Shown here in pieces: positions 23,901-36,700 of a stretch of DNA of 64,000 nucleotides (the stretch's first letter is position 1; each line of letters opens with the position of its first letter). The position numbers and the translations under genes are program-made. Source of the stretch: Hydractinia symbiolongicarpus (lineage: Eukaryota; Cnidaria; Hydrozoa; Anthoathecata; Hydractiniidae); the NCBI RefSeq assembly GCF_029227915.1, contig NC_079881.1:248001-312000 (forward strand). The letters are read 5' to 3'. The notes beneath the pieces were generated by a model. That model was not told the DNA's origin. It made no database searches and worked only from the letters and a program-made list of their open reading frames with translations.

Positions 23901-25684
23901 GAAATCGCGGGTTTTCGTTTGCCGGCGATTAAACTTCTTTTATTCAGCGTCTCATCAAAAATGAAAACATTTTTAAAAACTACAAGTCTCGTGGGCTTTA
24001 GTGGTGAAATAATAATTTAAATAATCGTTCGGGAAATGAGTTTACTCCCTGGGTACTTTCTTTGTATACTTTTGACTATACGGGCCGAGTCCGGGGTTTA
24101 CGGGAAATGGCGGGTTTTCGTTTGCCGGCGATTAAACTTCTTTTATTCAGCGTCTCATCAGAAATGAAAACATTTTTGAAAACTACAAGTCTCATGCGTT
24201 TTAGTGGTGAAAAGGTAATTTAAAAAATCGTTTTGGAAATGAGTTTACTCCCTGGGTACTTTCTTTGTATACTTTTGACTATACGGGCCGAGTCCGGGGT
24301 TTACGGGAAATGGCGGGTTTTCGTTTGCCGGCGATTAAACTTCTTTCATTCAGCGTCTCATTAAAAATGAAAACATTTTTGAAAACTGCAAGTCTCATGC
24401 GTTTTAGTGGTGAAAAGATAATATAAAAAATCGTTTTGAAAATGCGTTTACTCACAGGGTACCTTCTTTGTATACATTCGACTATACGGGCCAAGCCCGG
24501 GATGTACGGGAAAGCGCGAGTTTTCGTTTGCCGGCGATTAAAGCACTTTCATTAAGCGTCTCATCAAAAATGAAAACATTTCTGAAAACTACAAGTCTCA
24601 TGCGTTTTAGTGGTGAAATAATAATTTAAAAAATCGTTCGGGAAATGAGTTTACTCCCAGGGTACTTTCTTTGTATACTTTTGACTATACGGGCCGAGTC
24701 CGGTATTTACGGGAAATCGCAGGTTTTCGTTTGCCGGCGATTAAACTTCTTTTATTTAGCGTGTCATCAAAAATAAAAACATTTTTGTAAACTACAAGTC
24801 TTATGCGTTTTAGTGGTGAAAAAATAATTTAAAAAATCGTTCGAGAAATGAATTTACTCCCTGGGTACTTTCGTTGTATACTTTTGACTATACGGGCCGA
24901 GTCCGGGGTTTACGGGAAATGGCGAGTTTTCGTTTGCCGGCGATTAAACTTCTTTTATTCAGCGTCTCATCAAAAATGAAAACATTTTTGAAAACTACAA
25001 GTCTCATGCGTTTTAGTGGTGAAATAATAATTTTAAAAATCGTTCGGGAAATGAGTTTACTCCCTGGGTACTTCCTTTGTATACTTTTGACTATACGGGC
25101 CAAGCTCGGGATTTACGGGAAATCGCGGGTTTTCGTTTGCCGGCGATTAAACCACTTTCATTAAGCGTCTGATCAAAAATGAAAACATTTCTGAAAACTA
25201 CAAGTGTCATGCGTTTTAGTGGTGAAAAAATAATTTAAAAAATCGTTCGGGAAATGAGTTTACTCCCTGGTTCCCTTCTTTGTATACTTTTAATTATACG
25301 GGCCGAGTCCGGGATTTACGGGAAATCGCGGGTTTCGTTTGCCGGCGATTAAACTTCTTTTATTCAGCGTCTCATCAAAAATGAAAACATTTTTAAAAAC
25401 TACAAGTCTCGTGGGCTTTAGTGGTGAAATAATAATTTAAATAATCGTTCGGGAAATGAGTTTACTCCCTGGGTACTTTCTTTGTATACTTTTGACTATA
25501 CGGGCCGAGTCCGGGGTTTACGGGAAATGGCGGGTTTTCGTTTGCCGGCGATTAAACTTCTTTTATTCAGCGTCTCATCAGAAATGAAAACATTTTTGTA
25601 AACTACAAGTCTTATGCGTTTTAGTGGTGAAAAAAGAATTTAAAAAATCGTTCGGGAAATGAGTTTACTCCCTGGGTACTTTCT
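21000..25684 (+). repeat. 20-mer higher-order unit, copy A (offset 4058 bp to copy B)
   Basis: Copy A matches copy B at an offset of 4058-4059 bp. Landmarks are CCTGGTTCCCTTC at 21208 and 25266, the TGGCTATAG monomer at 22979, and the monomer with CTGCAAGTCTC plus GATAATATAA at 23.7-23.9 kb (27.7-27.9 kb in copy B). Private differences include TCTCATTAAAAATG and AATGCGTTTACTC near 24356 and 24442, against the usual TCTCATCAAAAATG and AATGAGTTTACTC in copy B. The left edge near 21000 is approximate, because the flank is related but less similar. Confidence 0.8.
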
Positions 25685-28600
25685 TTGTATACTTTTGACT
25701 ATACGGGCCGAGTCCGGGGTTTACGGGAAATGGCGGGTTTTCGTTTGCCGGCGATTAAACTTCTTTTATTCAGCGTCTCATCAGAAATGAAAACATTTTT
25801 GAAAACTACAAGTCTCATGCGTTTTAGTGGTGAAAAGATAATTTTAAAAATCGTTTTGGAAATGAGTTTACTCCCTGGGTACTTTCTTTGTATACATTCG
25901 ACTACACGGGCCAAGCCCGGGATTTACGGGAAATCGCGGAATTTCGTTTGCCGGCGATTAAACCACTTTCACTAAGCATCTCATTAAAAAAGGAAAACAT
26001 TTCTGAAAACTACAAGTCTCATGCGTTTTAGTGGTGAAAAAATAATTTAAAAAATCGTTCGGGAAATGAGTTTACTCCCAGGGTACTTTCTTTGTATACT
26101 TTTGACTATACGGGCCAAGCCCGGGATTTACGGGAAATCGCGGAATTTCGTTTGCCGGCGATTAAACCACTTTCACTAAGCATCTCATCAAAAATGAAAA
26201 CATTTCTGAAAACTACAAGTCTCATGCGTTTTAGTGGTGAAAAAATAATTTAAAAAATCGTTCGGGAAATGAGTTTACTCCCAGGGTACTTTCTTTGTAT
26301 ACTTTTGACTATACGGGCCAAGCCCGGGATTTACGGGAAATCGCGGGTTTTCGTTTGCCGGCGATTAAACCACTTTCATTAAGCGTCTCATCAAAAATGA
26401 AAACATTTCTGAAAACTACAAGTCTCATGCGTTTTAGTGGTGAAAAAATAATTTAAAAAATCGTTCGGGAAATGAGTTTACTCCCAGGGTACTTTCTTTG
26501 TATACTTTTGACTATACGGGCCAAGCCCGGGATTTACGGGAAATCGCGGAATTTCGTTTGCCGGCGATTAAACCACTTTCACTAAGCATCTCATCAAAAA
26601 TGAAAAAATTTCTGAAAACTACAAGTCTCATGCGTTTTAGTGGTGAAAAAATAATTTAAAAAATCGTTCGGGAAATGAGTTTACTCCCAGGGTACTTTCT
26701 TTGTATACTTTTGACTATACGGGCCAAGCCCGGGATTTACGGGAAATCGCGGGTTTTCGTTTGCCGGCGATTAAACCACTTTCATTAAGCGTCTCATCAA
26801 AAATGAAAACATTTCTGAAAACTACAAGTGTCATGCGTTTTAGTGGTGAAAAAATAATTTAAAAAATCGTTCGGGAAATGAGTTTACTCCCTGGGTACCT
26901 TCTTTTTGTACTTTTGACTATACGGGCCGAATCCGGGATTTACGGGAAATCGCGGGTTTTCGTTTGCCGGCGATTAAACTTCTTTTATTCAGCGTCTCAT
27001 CAAGAATGAAAACATTTTTGAATACTACAAGTCTCATTGGCTATAGTGGTGAAATAATAATTTAAAAAATCGTTCGGGAAATGAGTTTACTCCCTGGGTA
27101 CTTTCTTTGTATACTTTTGAATATACGGGCCGAGTCGGAGATTTACGGGAAGTCGCGGGTTTCGTTTGCCGGCGATTAAACCACTTTCATTAAGCGTCTC
27201 ATCAAAAATGAAAACATTTCTGAAAACTACAAGTCTCATGCGTTTTAGTGGTGAAAAAATAATTTAAAAAATCGTTCGGGAAATGAGTTTACTCCCTGGG
27301 TACTTTCTTTGTGTACTTTTGACTATACGGGCCAAGCTCGGGATTTACGGGAAATCGCGGGTTTTCGTTTGCCGGCGATTAAACCACTTTCATTAAGCGT
27401 CTGATCAAAAATGAAAACATTTCTGAAAACTACATGTCTCATGCGTTTTAGTGGTGAAAAAATAATTTAAAAAATCGTTCGGGAAATGAGTTTACTCCCT
27501 GGGTACTTTCTTTGTATACATTTGACTATACGGGCCAAGCTCGGGATTTACGGGAAATCGCGGGTTTTCGTTTGCCGGCGATTAAACTTCTTTTATTCAG
27601 CGTCTCATCAAAAATGAAAACATTTCTGAAAACTACATGTCTCATGCGTTTTAGTGGTGAAAAAATAATTTAAAAAATCGTTCGGGAAATGAGTTTACTC
27701 CCTGGGTACTTTCTTTGTATACTTTTGACTATACGGGCCGAGTCCGGGGTTTACGGGAAATGGCGGGTTTTCGTTTGCCGGCGATTAAACTTCTTTTATT
27801 CAGCGTCTCATCAAAAATGAAAACATTTTTGAAAACTGCAAGTCTCATGCGTTTTAGTGGCGAAAAGATAATATAAAAAATCGTTTTGGAAATGAGTTTA
27901 CTCACAGGGTACCTTCTTTGTATACATTCGACTATACGGGCCAAGCTCGGGACTTACGGGAAATCGCGGGTTTTCGTTTGCCGGCGATTAAACTTCTTTT
28001 ATTCAGCGTCTCATCAAAAATGAAAACATTTTTAAAAACTACAAGTCTCGTGGGCTTTAGTGGTGAAATAATAATTTAAATAATCGTTCGGGAAATGAGT
28101 TTACTCCCTGGGTACTTTCTTTGTATACTTTTGACTATACGGGCCGAGTCCGGGGTTTACGGGAAATGGCGGGTTTTCGTTTGCCGGCGATTAAACTTCT
28201 TTTATTCAGCGTCTCATCAGAAATGAAAACATTTTTGAAAACTACAAGTCTCATGCGTTTTAGTGGTGAAAAGGTAATTTAAAAAATCGTTTTGGAAATG
28301 AGTTTACTCCCTGGGTACTTTCTTTGTATACTTTTGACTATACGGGCCGAGTCCGGGGTTTACGGGAAATGGCGGGTTTTCGTTTGCCGGCGATTAAACT
28401 TCTTTTATTCAGCGTCTCATCAAAAATGAAAACATTTTTGAAAACTGCAAGTCTCATGCGTTTTAGTGGTGAAAAGATAATATAAAAAATCGTTTTGAAA
28501 ATGAGTTTACTCACAGGGTACCTTCTTTGTATACATTCGACTATACGGGCCAAGCCCGGGATGTACGGGAAAGCGCGAGTTTTCGTTTGCCGGCGATTAA

Positions 28601-29743
28601 AGCACTTTCATTAAGCGTCTCATCAAAAATGAAAACATTTCTGAAAACTACAAGTCTCATGCGTTTTAGTGGTGAAATAATAATTTAAAAAATCGTTCGG
28701 GAAATGAGTTTACTCCCAGGGTACTTTCTTTGTATACTTTTGACTATACGGGCCGAGTCCGGTATTTACGGGAAATCGCAGGTTTTCGTTTGCCGGCGAT
28801 TAAACTTCTTTTATTTAGCGTGTCATCAAAAATAAAAACATTTTTGTAAACTACAAGTCTTATGCGTTTTAGTGGTGAAAAAATAATTTAAAAAATCGTT
28901 CGAGAAATGAATTTACTCCCTGGGTACTTTCGTTGTATACTTTTGACTATACGGGCCGAGTCCGGGGTTTACGGGAAATGGCGAGTTTTCGTTTGCCGGC
29001 GATTAAACTTCTTTTATTCAGCGTCTCATCAAAAATGAAAACATTTTTGAAAACTACAAGTCTCATGCGTTTTAGTGGTGAAATAATAATTTTAAAAATC
29101 GTTCGGGAAATGAGTTTACTCCCTGGGTACTTCCTTTGTATACTTTTGACTATACGGGCCAAGCTCGGGATTTACGGGAAATCGCGGGTTTTCGTTTGCC
29201 GGCGATTAAACCACTTTCATTAAGCGTCTGATCAAAAATGAAAACATTTCTGAAAACTACAAGTGTCATGCGTTTTAGTGGTGAAAAAATAATTTAAAAA
29301 ATCGTTCGGGAAATGAGTTTACTCCCTGGTTCCCTTCTTTGTATACTTTTAATTATACGGGCCGAGTCCGGGATTTACGGGAAATCGCGGGTTTCGTTTG
29401 CCGGCGATTAAACTTCTTTTATTCAGCGTCTCATCAAAAATGAAAACATTTTTAAAAACTACAAGTCTCGTGGGCTTTAGTGGTGAAATAATAATTTAAA
29501 TAATCGTTCGGGAAATGAGTTTACTCCCTGGGTACTTTCTTTGTATACTTTTGACTATACGGGCCGAGTCCGGGGTTTACGGGAAATGGCGGGTTTTCGT
29601 TTGCCGGCGATTAAACTTCTTTTATTCAGCGTCTCATCAGAAATGAAAACATTTTTGTAAACTACAAGTCTTATGCGTTTTAGTGGTGAAAAAAGAATTT
29701 AAAAAATCGTTCGGGAAATGAGTTTACTCCCTGGGTACTTTCT
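25685..29743 (+). repeat. 20-mer higher-order unit, copy B (4059 bp)
   Basis: Complete 20-monomer unit (20 x 203 minus 1). It shares with copy C, but not with copy A, the unusual start CATTAAAAAAGGAAAACAT at 25982 and 30041. The B-C duplication is therefore the later one, or A lost the change. It also shares with copy A the variant AAAAATAAAAACATTTTTG near 24770 and 28829. No open frame longer than about 100 codons occurs in it. Confidence 0.85.
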
Positions 29744-32584
29744 TTGTATACTTTTGACTATACGGGCCGAGTCCGGGGTTTACGGGAAATGGCGGGTTTT
29801 CGTTTGCCGGCGATTAAACTTCTTTTATTCAGCGTCTCATCAGAAATGAAAACATTTTTGAAAACTACAAGTCTCATGCGTTTTAGTGGTGAAAAGATAA
29901 TTTTAAAAATCGTTTTGGAAATGAGTTTACTCCCTGGGTACTTTCTTTGTATACATTCGACTACACGGGCCAAGCCCGGGATTTACGGGAAATCGCGGAA
30001 TTTCGTTTGCCGGCGATTAAACCACTTTCACTAAGCATCTCATTAAAAAAGGAAAACATTTCTGAAAACTACAAGTCTCATGCGTTTTAGTGGTGAAAAA
30101 ATAATTTAAAAAATCGTTCGGGAAATGAGTTTACTCCCAGGGTACTTTCTTTGTATACTTTTGACTATACGGGCCAAGCCCGGGATTTACGGGAAATCGC
30201 GGAATTTCGTTTGCCGGCGATTAAACCACTTTCACTAAGCATCTCATCAAAAATGAAAACATTTCTGAAAACTACAAGTCTCATGCGTTTTAGTGGTGAA
30301 AAAATAATTTAAAAAATCGTTCGGGAAATGAGTTTACTCCCAGGGTACTTTCTTTGTATACTTTTGACTATACGGGCCAAGCCCGGGATTTACGGGAAAT
30401 CGCGGGTTTTCGTTTGCCGGCGATTAAACCACTTTCATTAAGCGTCTCATCAAAAATGAAAACATTTCTGAAAACTACAAGTGTCATGCGTTTTAGTGGT
30501 GAAAAAATAATTTAAAAAATCGTTCGGGAAATGAGTTTACTCCCTGGGTACCTTCTTTTTGTACTTTTGACTATACGGGCCGAATCCGGGATTTACGGGA
30601 AATCGCGGGTTTTCGTTTGCCGGCGATTAAACTTCTTTTATTCAGCGTCTCATCAAGAATGAAAACATTTTTGAATACTACAAGTCTCATTGGCTATAGT
30701 GGTGAAATAATAATTTAAAAAATCGTTCGGGAAATGAGTTTACTCCCTGGGTACTTTCTTTGTATATTTTTGAATACACGGGCCGAGTCGGAGATTTACG
30801 GGAAGTCGCGGATTTCGTTTGCCGGCGATTAAACCACTTTCATTAAGCGTCTCATCAAAAATGAAAACATTTCTGAAAACTACAAGTCTCATGCGTTTTA
30901 GTGGTGAAAAAATAATTTAAAAAATCGTTCGGGAAATGAGTTTACTCCCTGGGTACTTTCTTTGTGTACTTTTGACTATACGGGCCAAGCTCGGGATTTA
31001 CGGGAAATCGCGGGTTTTCGTTTGCCGGCGATTAAACCACTTTCATTAAGCGTCTGATCAAAAATGAAAACATTTCTGAAAACTACATGTCTCATGCGTT
31101 TTAGTGGTGAAAAAATAATTTAAAAAATCGTTCGGGAAATGAGTTTACTCCCTGGGTACTTTCTTTGTATACATTTGACTATACGGGCCAAGCTCGGGAT
31201 TTACGGGAAATCGCGGGTTTTCGTTTGCCGGCGATTAAACTTCTTTTATTCAGCGTCTCATCAAAAATGAAAACATTTTTGAAAACTGCAAGTCTCATGC
31301 GTTTTAGTGGTGAAAAGACAATATGAAAAATCGTTTTGGAAATGAGTTTACTCACAGGGTACCTTCTTTGTATACATTCGACTATACGGGCCAAGCCCGG
31401 GATGTACGGGAAAGCGCGAGTTTTCGTTTGCCGGCGATTAAAGCACTTTCATTAAGCGTCTCATCAAAAATGAAAACATTTCTGAAAACTACAAGTCTCA
31501 TGCGTTTTAGTGGTGAAATAATAATTTAAAAAATCGTTCGGGAAATGAGTTTACTCCCAGGGTACTTTCTTTGTATACTTTTGACTATACGGGCCGAGTC
31601 CGGTATTTACGGGAAATCGCAGGTTTTCGTTTGCCGGCGATTAAACTTCTTTTATTTAGCGTGTCATCAAAAATGAAAACATTTTTGTAAACTACAAGTC
31701 TTATGCGTTTTAGTGGTGAAAAAATAATTTAAAAAATCGTTCGAGAAATGAATTTACTCCCTGGAAACTTTCGTTGTATACTTTTGACTATACGGGCCGA
31801 GTCCGGGGTTTACGGGAAATGGCGTGTTTTCGTTTGCCGGCGATTAAACTTTTTTTATTCAGCGTCTCATCAAAAATGAAAACATTTTTGAAAACTACAA
31901 GTCTCATGCGTTTTAGTGGTGAAATAATAATTTAAAAAATCGTTCGGGAAATGAGTTTACTCCCAGGGTACTTTCTTTGTATACTTTTGACTATACGGGC
32001 CAAGCTCGGGATTTACGGGAAATCGCGGGTTTTCGTTTGCCGGCGATTAAACCACTTTCATTAGGCGTCTGATCAAAAATGAAAACATTTCTGAAAACTA
32101 CAAGTGTCATGCGTTTTAGTGGTGAAAAAATAATTTAAAAAATCGTTCGGGAAATGAGTTTACTCCCTGGTTCCCTTCTTTGTATACTTTTGACTATACG
32201 GGCCGAGTCCGCGATTTACGGGAAATCGCGGGTTTTGTTTGCCGGCGATTAAACTTCTTTTATTCAGCGTCTCATCAAAAATTAAAACATTTTTAAAAAC
32301 TACAAGTCTCGTGGGCTTTTGTGGTGAAATAATAATTTAAATAATCGTTCGGGAAATGAGTTTACTCCCTGGGTACTTTCTTTGTATACTTTTGACTATA
32401 CGGGCCGAGTCCGGGGTTTACGGGAAATGGCGGGTTTTCGTTTGCCGGCGATTAAACTTCTTTTATTCAGCGTCTCATCAGAAATGAAAACATTTTTGTA
32501 AACTACAAGTCTTATGCGTTTTAGTGGTGAAAAAAGAATTTAAAAAATCGTTCGGGAAATGAGTTTACTCCCTGGGTACTTTCT
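29744..32584 (+). repeat. Shortened 14-mer copy C of the 20-mer unit (2841 bp)
   Basis: Copy C starts like copy B but is six monomers shorter. The offset to B falls from 4059 to about 3654 bp by 30480, a loss of two monomers. It falls again to about 2841 bp by 31280, a loss of four more. At the second junction the monomer near 31261-31330 has its own changes (GAAAAGACAATATGAAAAATCG). Both deletions are by whole monomers, as unequal crossing-over would give. Confidence 0.8.
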
Positions 32585-33715
32585 TTGTATACTTTTGACT
32601 ATACGGGCCGAGTCCGGGGTTTACGGGAAATGGCGGGTTTTCGTTTGCCGGCGATTAAACTTCTTTTATTCAGCGTCTCATCAGAAATGAAAACATTTTT
32701 GAAAACTACAAGTCTCATGCGTTTTAGTGGTGAAAAGATAATTTTAAAAATCGTTTTGGAAATGAGTTTACTCCCTGGGTACTTTCTTTGTATACATTCG
32801 ACTACACGGGCCAAGCCCGGGATTTACGGGAAATCGCGGAATTTCGTTTGCCGGCGATTAAACCACTTTCACTAAGCATCTCATCAAAAATGAAAACATT
32901 TCTAAAAACTACAAGTCTCGTGCGTTTTAGTGGTGAAAAAATAATTTAAAAAATCGTTCGGGAAATGAGTTTACTCCCAGGGTACATTCTTTGTATACTT
33001 TTGAATATACAGGCCAAGCCCGGGATTTACGGGAAATCGCGGAATTTCGTTTGCCGGCGATTAAACCACTTTCACTAAGCATCTCATCAAAAATGAAAAC
33101 ATTTCTGAAAACTACAAGTCTCATGCGTTTTAGTGGTGAAAAAATAATTTAAAAAATCGTTCGGGAAATGAGTTTACTCCCAGGGTACTTTCTTTGTATA
33201 CTTTTGACTATACGGGCCAAGCCCGGGATTTACGGGAAATCGCGGGTTTTCGTTTGCCGGCGATTAAACCACTTTCATTAAGCGTCTCATCAAAAATGAA
33301 AACATTTCTGAAAACTACAAGTGTCATGCGTTTTAGTGGTGAAAAAATAATTTAAAAAATCGTTCGGGAAATGAGTTTACTCCCTGGGTACCTTCTTTTT
33401 ATACTTTTGACTATACGGGCCGAATCCGGGATTTACGGGAAATCGCGGGTTTTCGTTTGCCGGCGATTAAACTTCTTTTATTCAGCGTCTCATCAAGAAT
33501 GAAAACATTTTTGAATACTACAAGTCTCATTGGCTATAGTGGTGAAATAATAATTTAAAAAATCGTTCGGGAAACTAGTTTACTCCCTGGGTACTTTCTT
33601 TGTATACTTTTGAATATACGGGCCGAGTCGGAGATTTACGGGAAGTCGCGGGTTTCGTTTGCCGGCGATTAAACCACTTTCATTAAGCGTCTCATCAAAA
33701 ATGAAAACATTTTTG
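32585..33715 (+). repeat. Partial copy D of the 20-mer unit
   Basis: Begins again at the landmark that starts copies B and C (TTTGTATACTTTTGAC plus GAGTCCGGGG followed by TCATCAGAAATG) and carries the TGGCTATAG monomer at 33531. It then changes at about 33715 to a subfamily marked by GCCGAGGCCGGG and CACTTTCACTAAGCG. Private variants include TGAATATACAGGCC near 33002 and GAAACTAGTTTAC near 33571. Confidence 0.7.
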
Positions 33716-36700
33716 AAAACTACAAGTCTCATGCGTTTTAGTGGTGAAAAAATAATTTTAAAAATCGTTCGGGAAATGAGTTTACTCCCTGGGTACTTTC
33801 TTTGTGTACTTTTGACTATACGGGCCGAGGCCGGGATTTACGGGAAATCGCGGGTTTTCGTTTGCCGGCGATTAAACCACTTTCACTAAGCGTCTCATCA
33901 AAAATGAAAACATTTCTGAAAACTACAAGTCTCATGCGTTTTAGTGGTGAAAAAATAATTTAAAAAATCGTTCGGGAAATGAGTTTACTCCCTGGGTACT
34001 TTCTTTGTGTACTTTTGACTATACGGGCCGAGTCCGGGATTTACGGGAAATCGCGGGTTTTCGTTTGCCGGCGATTAAACCACTTTCACTAAGCGTCTCA
34101 TCAAAAATGAAAACATTTCTGAAAACTACAAGTCTCATGCGTTTTAGTGGTGAAAAAATAATTTAAAAAATCATTCGGGAAATGAGTTTACTCCCTGGGT
34201 ACTTTCTTTGTATACTTTTGACTATACGGGCCGAGTCGGGGATTTACGGGAAGTCGCGGGTTTTCGTTTGCCGGCGATTAAACTTCTTTTATTCAGCGTC
34301 TCATCAAAAATGAAAACATTTTTGAAAACTGCAAGTCTCATGCGTTTTAGTGGTGAAAAGATAATTTAAAAAAACGTTCGGGAAATGAGCTTACTCCCTG
34401 GGTACTTTCTTTGTATACTTTTGACTATACGGGCCGAGTCCGGGGTTTACGGGAAATGGCGGGTTTTCGTTTGCCGGCGATTAAACTCTTTTTATTCAGC
34501 GTCTCATCAAAACTGAAAACATTTTTAAAAACTACAAGTCTCATGGGCTTTAGTGGTTAAATAATAATTTAAAAAATCGTTCGGGAAATGAGTTTACTAC
34601 CTGGGTACTTTCTTTGTATACATTCGACTGTACGGGCCAAGCCCGGGATGTGCGGGAAATCGCGGGTTTCGTTTGCCGGCGATTAAACCACTTTCATTCA
34701 GCGTCCCATCAAAAATGAAAACATTTCTGAAAACTACAAGTCTCATGCGTTTTAGTGGTGAAAAAATAATTTAAAAAATCGTTCGTTAAATGAGTTTACT
34801 CCCTGGGTACTTTCTTTGTGTACTTTTGACTATACGGGCCGAGTCCGGGATTTACGGGAAATCGCGGGTTTTCGTTTGCCGGCGATTAAACCACTTTCAC
34901 TAAGCGTCTCATCAAAAATGAAAACATTTCTGAAAACTACAAGTCTCATGCGTTTTAGTGGTCAAAAAATAATTTAAAAAATCATTCGGGAAATGAGTTT
35001 ACTCCCTGGGTACTTTCTTTGTATACTTTTGACTATACGGGCCGAGTCGGGGATTTACGGGAAGTCGCGGGTTTTCGTTTGCCGGCGATTAAACCACTTT
35101 CATTAAGCGCCTCATCAAAAATGAAAACATTTCTGAAAACTACAAGTCTCATGCGTTTTAGTGGTGAAAAAATAATTTAAAAAATCGTTCGGGAAATGAG
35201 TTTACTCCCTGGGTACTTTCTTTGTGTACTTTTGACTATACGGGCCGAGTCCGGGATTTACGGGAAATCGCGGGTTTTCGTTTGCCGGCGATTAAACCAC
35301 TTTCACTAAGCGTCTCATCAAAAATGAAAACATTTCTGAAAACTACAAATCTCATGCGTTTTAGTGGTGAAAAAATAATTTAAAAAATCATTCGGGAAAT
35401 GAGTTTACTCCCTGGGTACTTTCTTTGTATACTTTTGACTATACGGGCCGAGTCGGGGATTTACGGGAAGTCGCGGGTTTTCGTTTGCCGGCGGTTAAAC
35501 TTCTTTTATTCAGCGTCTCATCAAAAATGAAAACATTTTTGTAAACTACAAGTCTCATGCGTTTTAGTGGTCAAAAAATAATTTAAAAAATCGTTCGGGA
35601 AATGAGCTTACTCCCTGGGTACTTTCTTTGTATACTTTTGACTATACGGGCCGAGTCCGGGGTTTACGGGAAATGGCGGGTTTTCGTTTGCCGGCGATTA
35701 AACTTCTTTTATTCTGCGTCTCGTCAAAAATGAAAACATTTTTGAAAACTGCGAGTCTCATGCGTTTTAGTGGTGAAAAGATAATTTAAAAAATCGTTTT
35801 GGAAATGAGTTTACTCACAGGGTACCTTCTTTGTATACATTCGACTATACGGGCCAAGCCCTCGATGTACGGGAAAGCGCGAGTTTTCGTTTGCCGGCGA
35901 TTAAACCACTTTCATTAAGCGTCTCATCAAAAATGAAAACATTTCTGAAAACTACAAGTCTCATGCGTTTTAGTGGTCAAAAAATAATTTAAAAAATCAT
36001 TCGGGAAATGAGTTTACTCCCTGGGTACTTTCTTTGTATACTTTTGACTATACGGGCCGAGTCGGGGATTTACGGGAAGTCGCGGGTTTTCGTTTGCCGG
36101 CGATTAAACCACTTTCATTAAGCGCCTCATCAAAAATGAAAACATTTCTGAAAACTACAAGTCTCATGCGTTTTAGTGGTGAAAAAATAATTTAAAAAAT
36201 CGTTCGGGAAATGAGTTTACTCCCTGGGTACTTTCTTTGTGTACTTTTGACTATACGGGCCGAGTCCGGGATTTACGGGAAATCGCGGGTTTTCGTTTGC
36301 CGGCGATTAAACCACTTTCACTAAGCGTCTCATCAAAAATGAAAACATTTCTGAAAACTACAAATCTCATGCGTTTTAGTGGTGAAAAAATAATTTAAAA
36401 AATCATTCGGGAAATGAGTTTACTCCCTGGGTACTTTCTTTGTATACTTTTGACTATACGGGCCGAGTCGGGGATTTACGGGAAGTCGCGGGTTTTCGTT
36501 TGCCGGCGGTTAAACTTCTTTTATTCAGCGTCTCATCAAAAATGAAAACATTTTTGTAAACTACAAGTCTCATGCGTTTTAGTGGTCAAAAAATAATTTA
36601 AAAAATCGTTCGGGAAATGAGCTTACTCCCTGGGTACTTTCTTTGTATACTTTTGACTATACGGGCCGAGTCCGGGGTTTACGGGAAATGGCGGGTTTTC

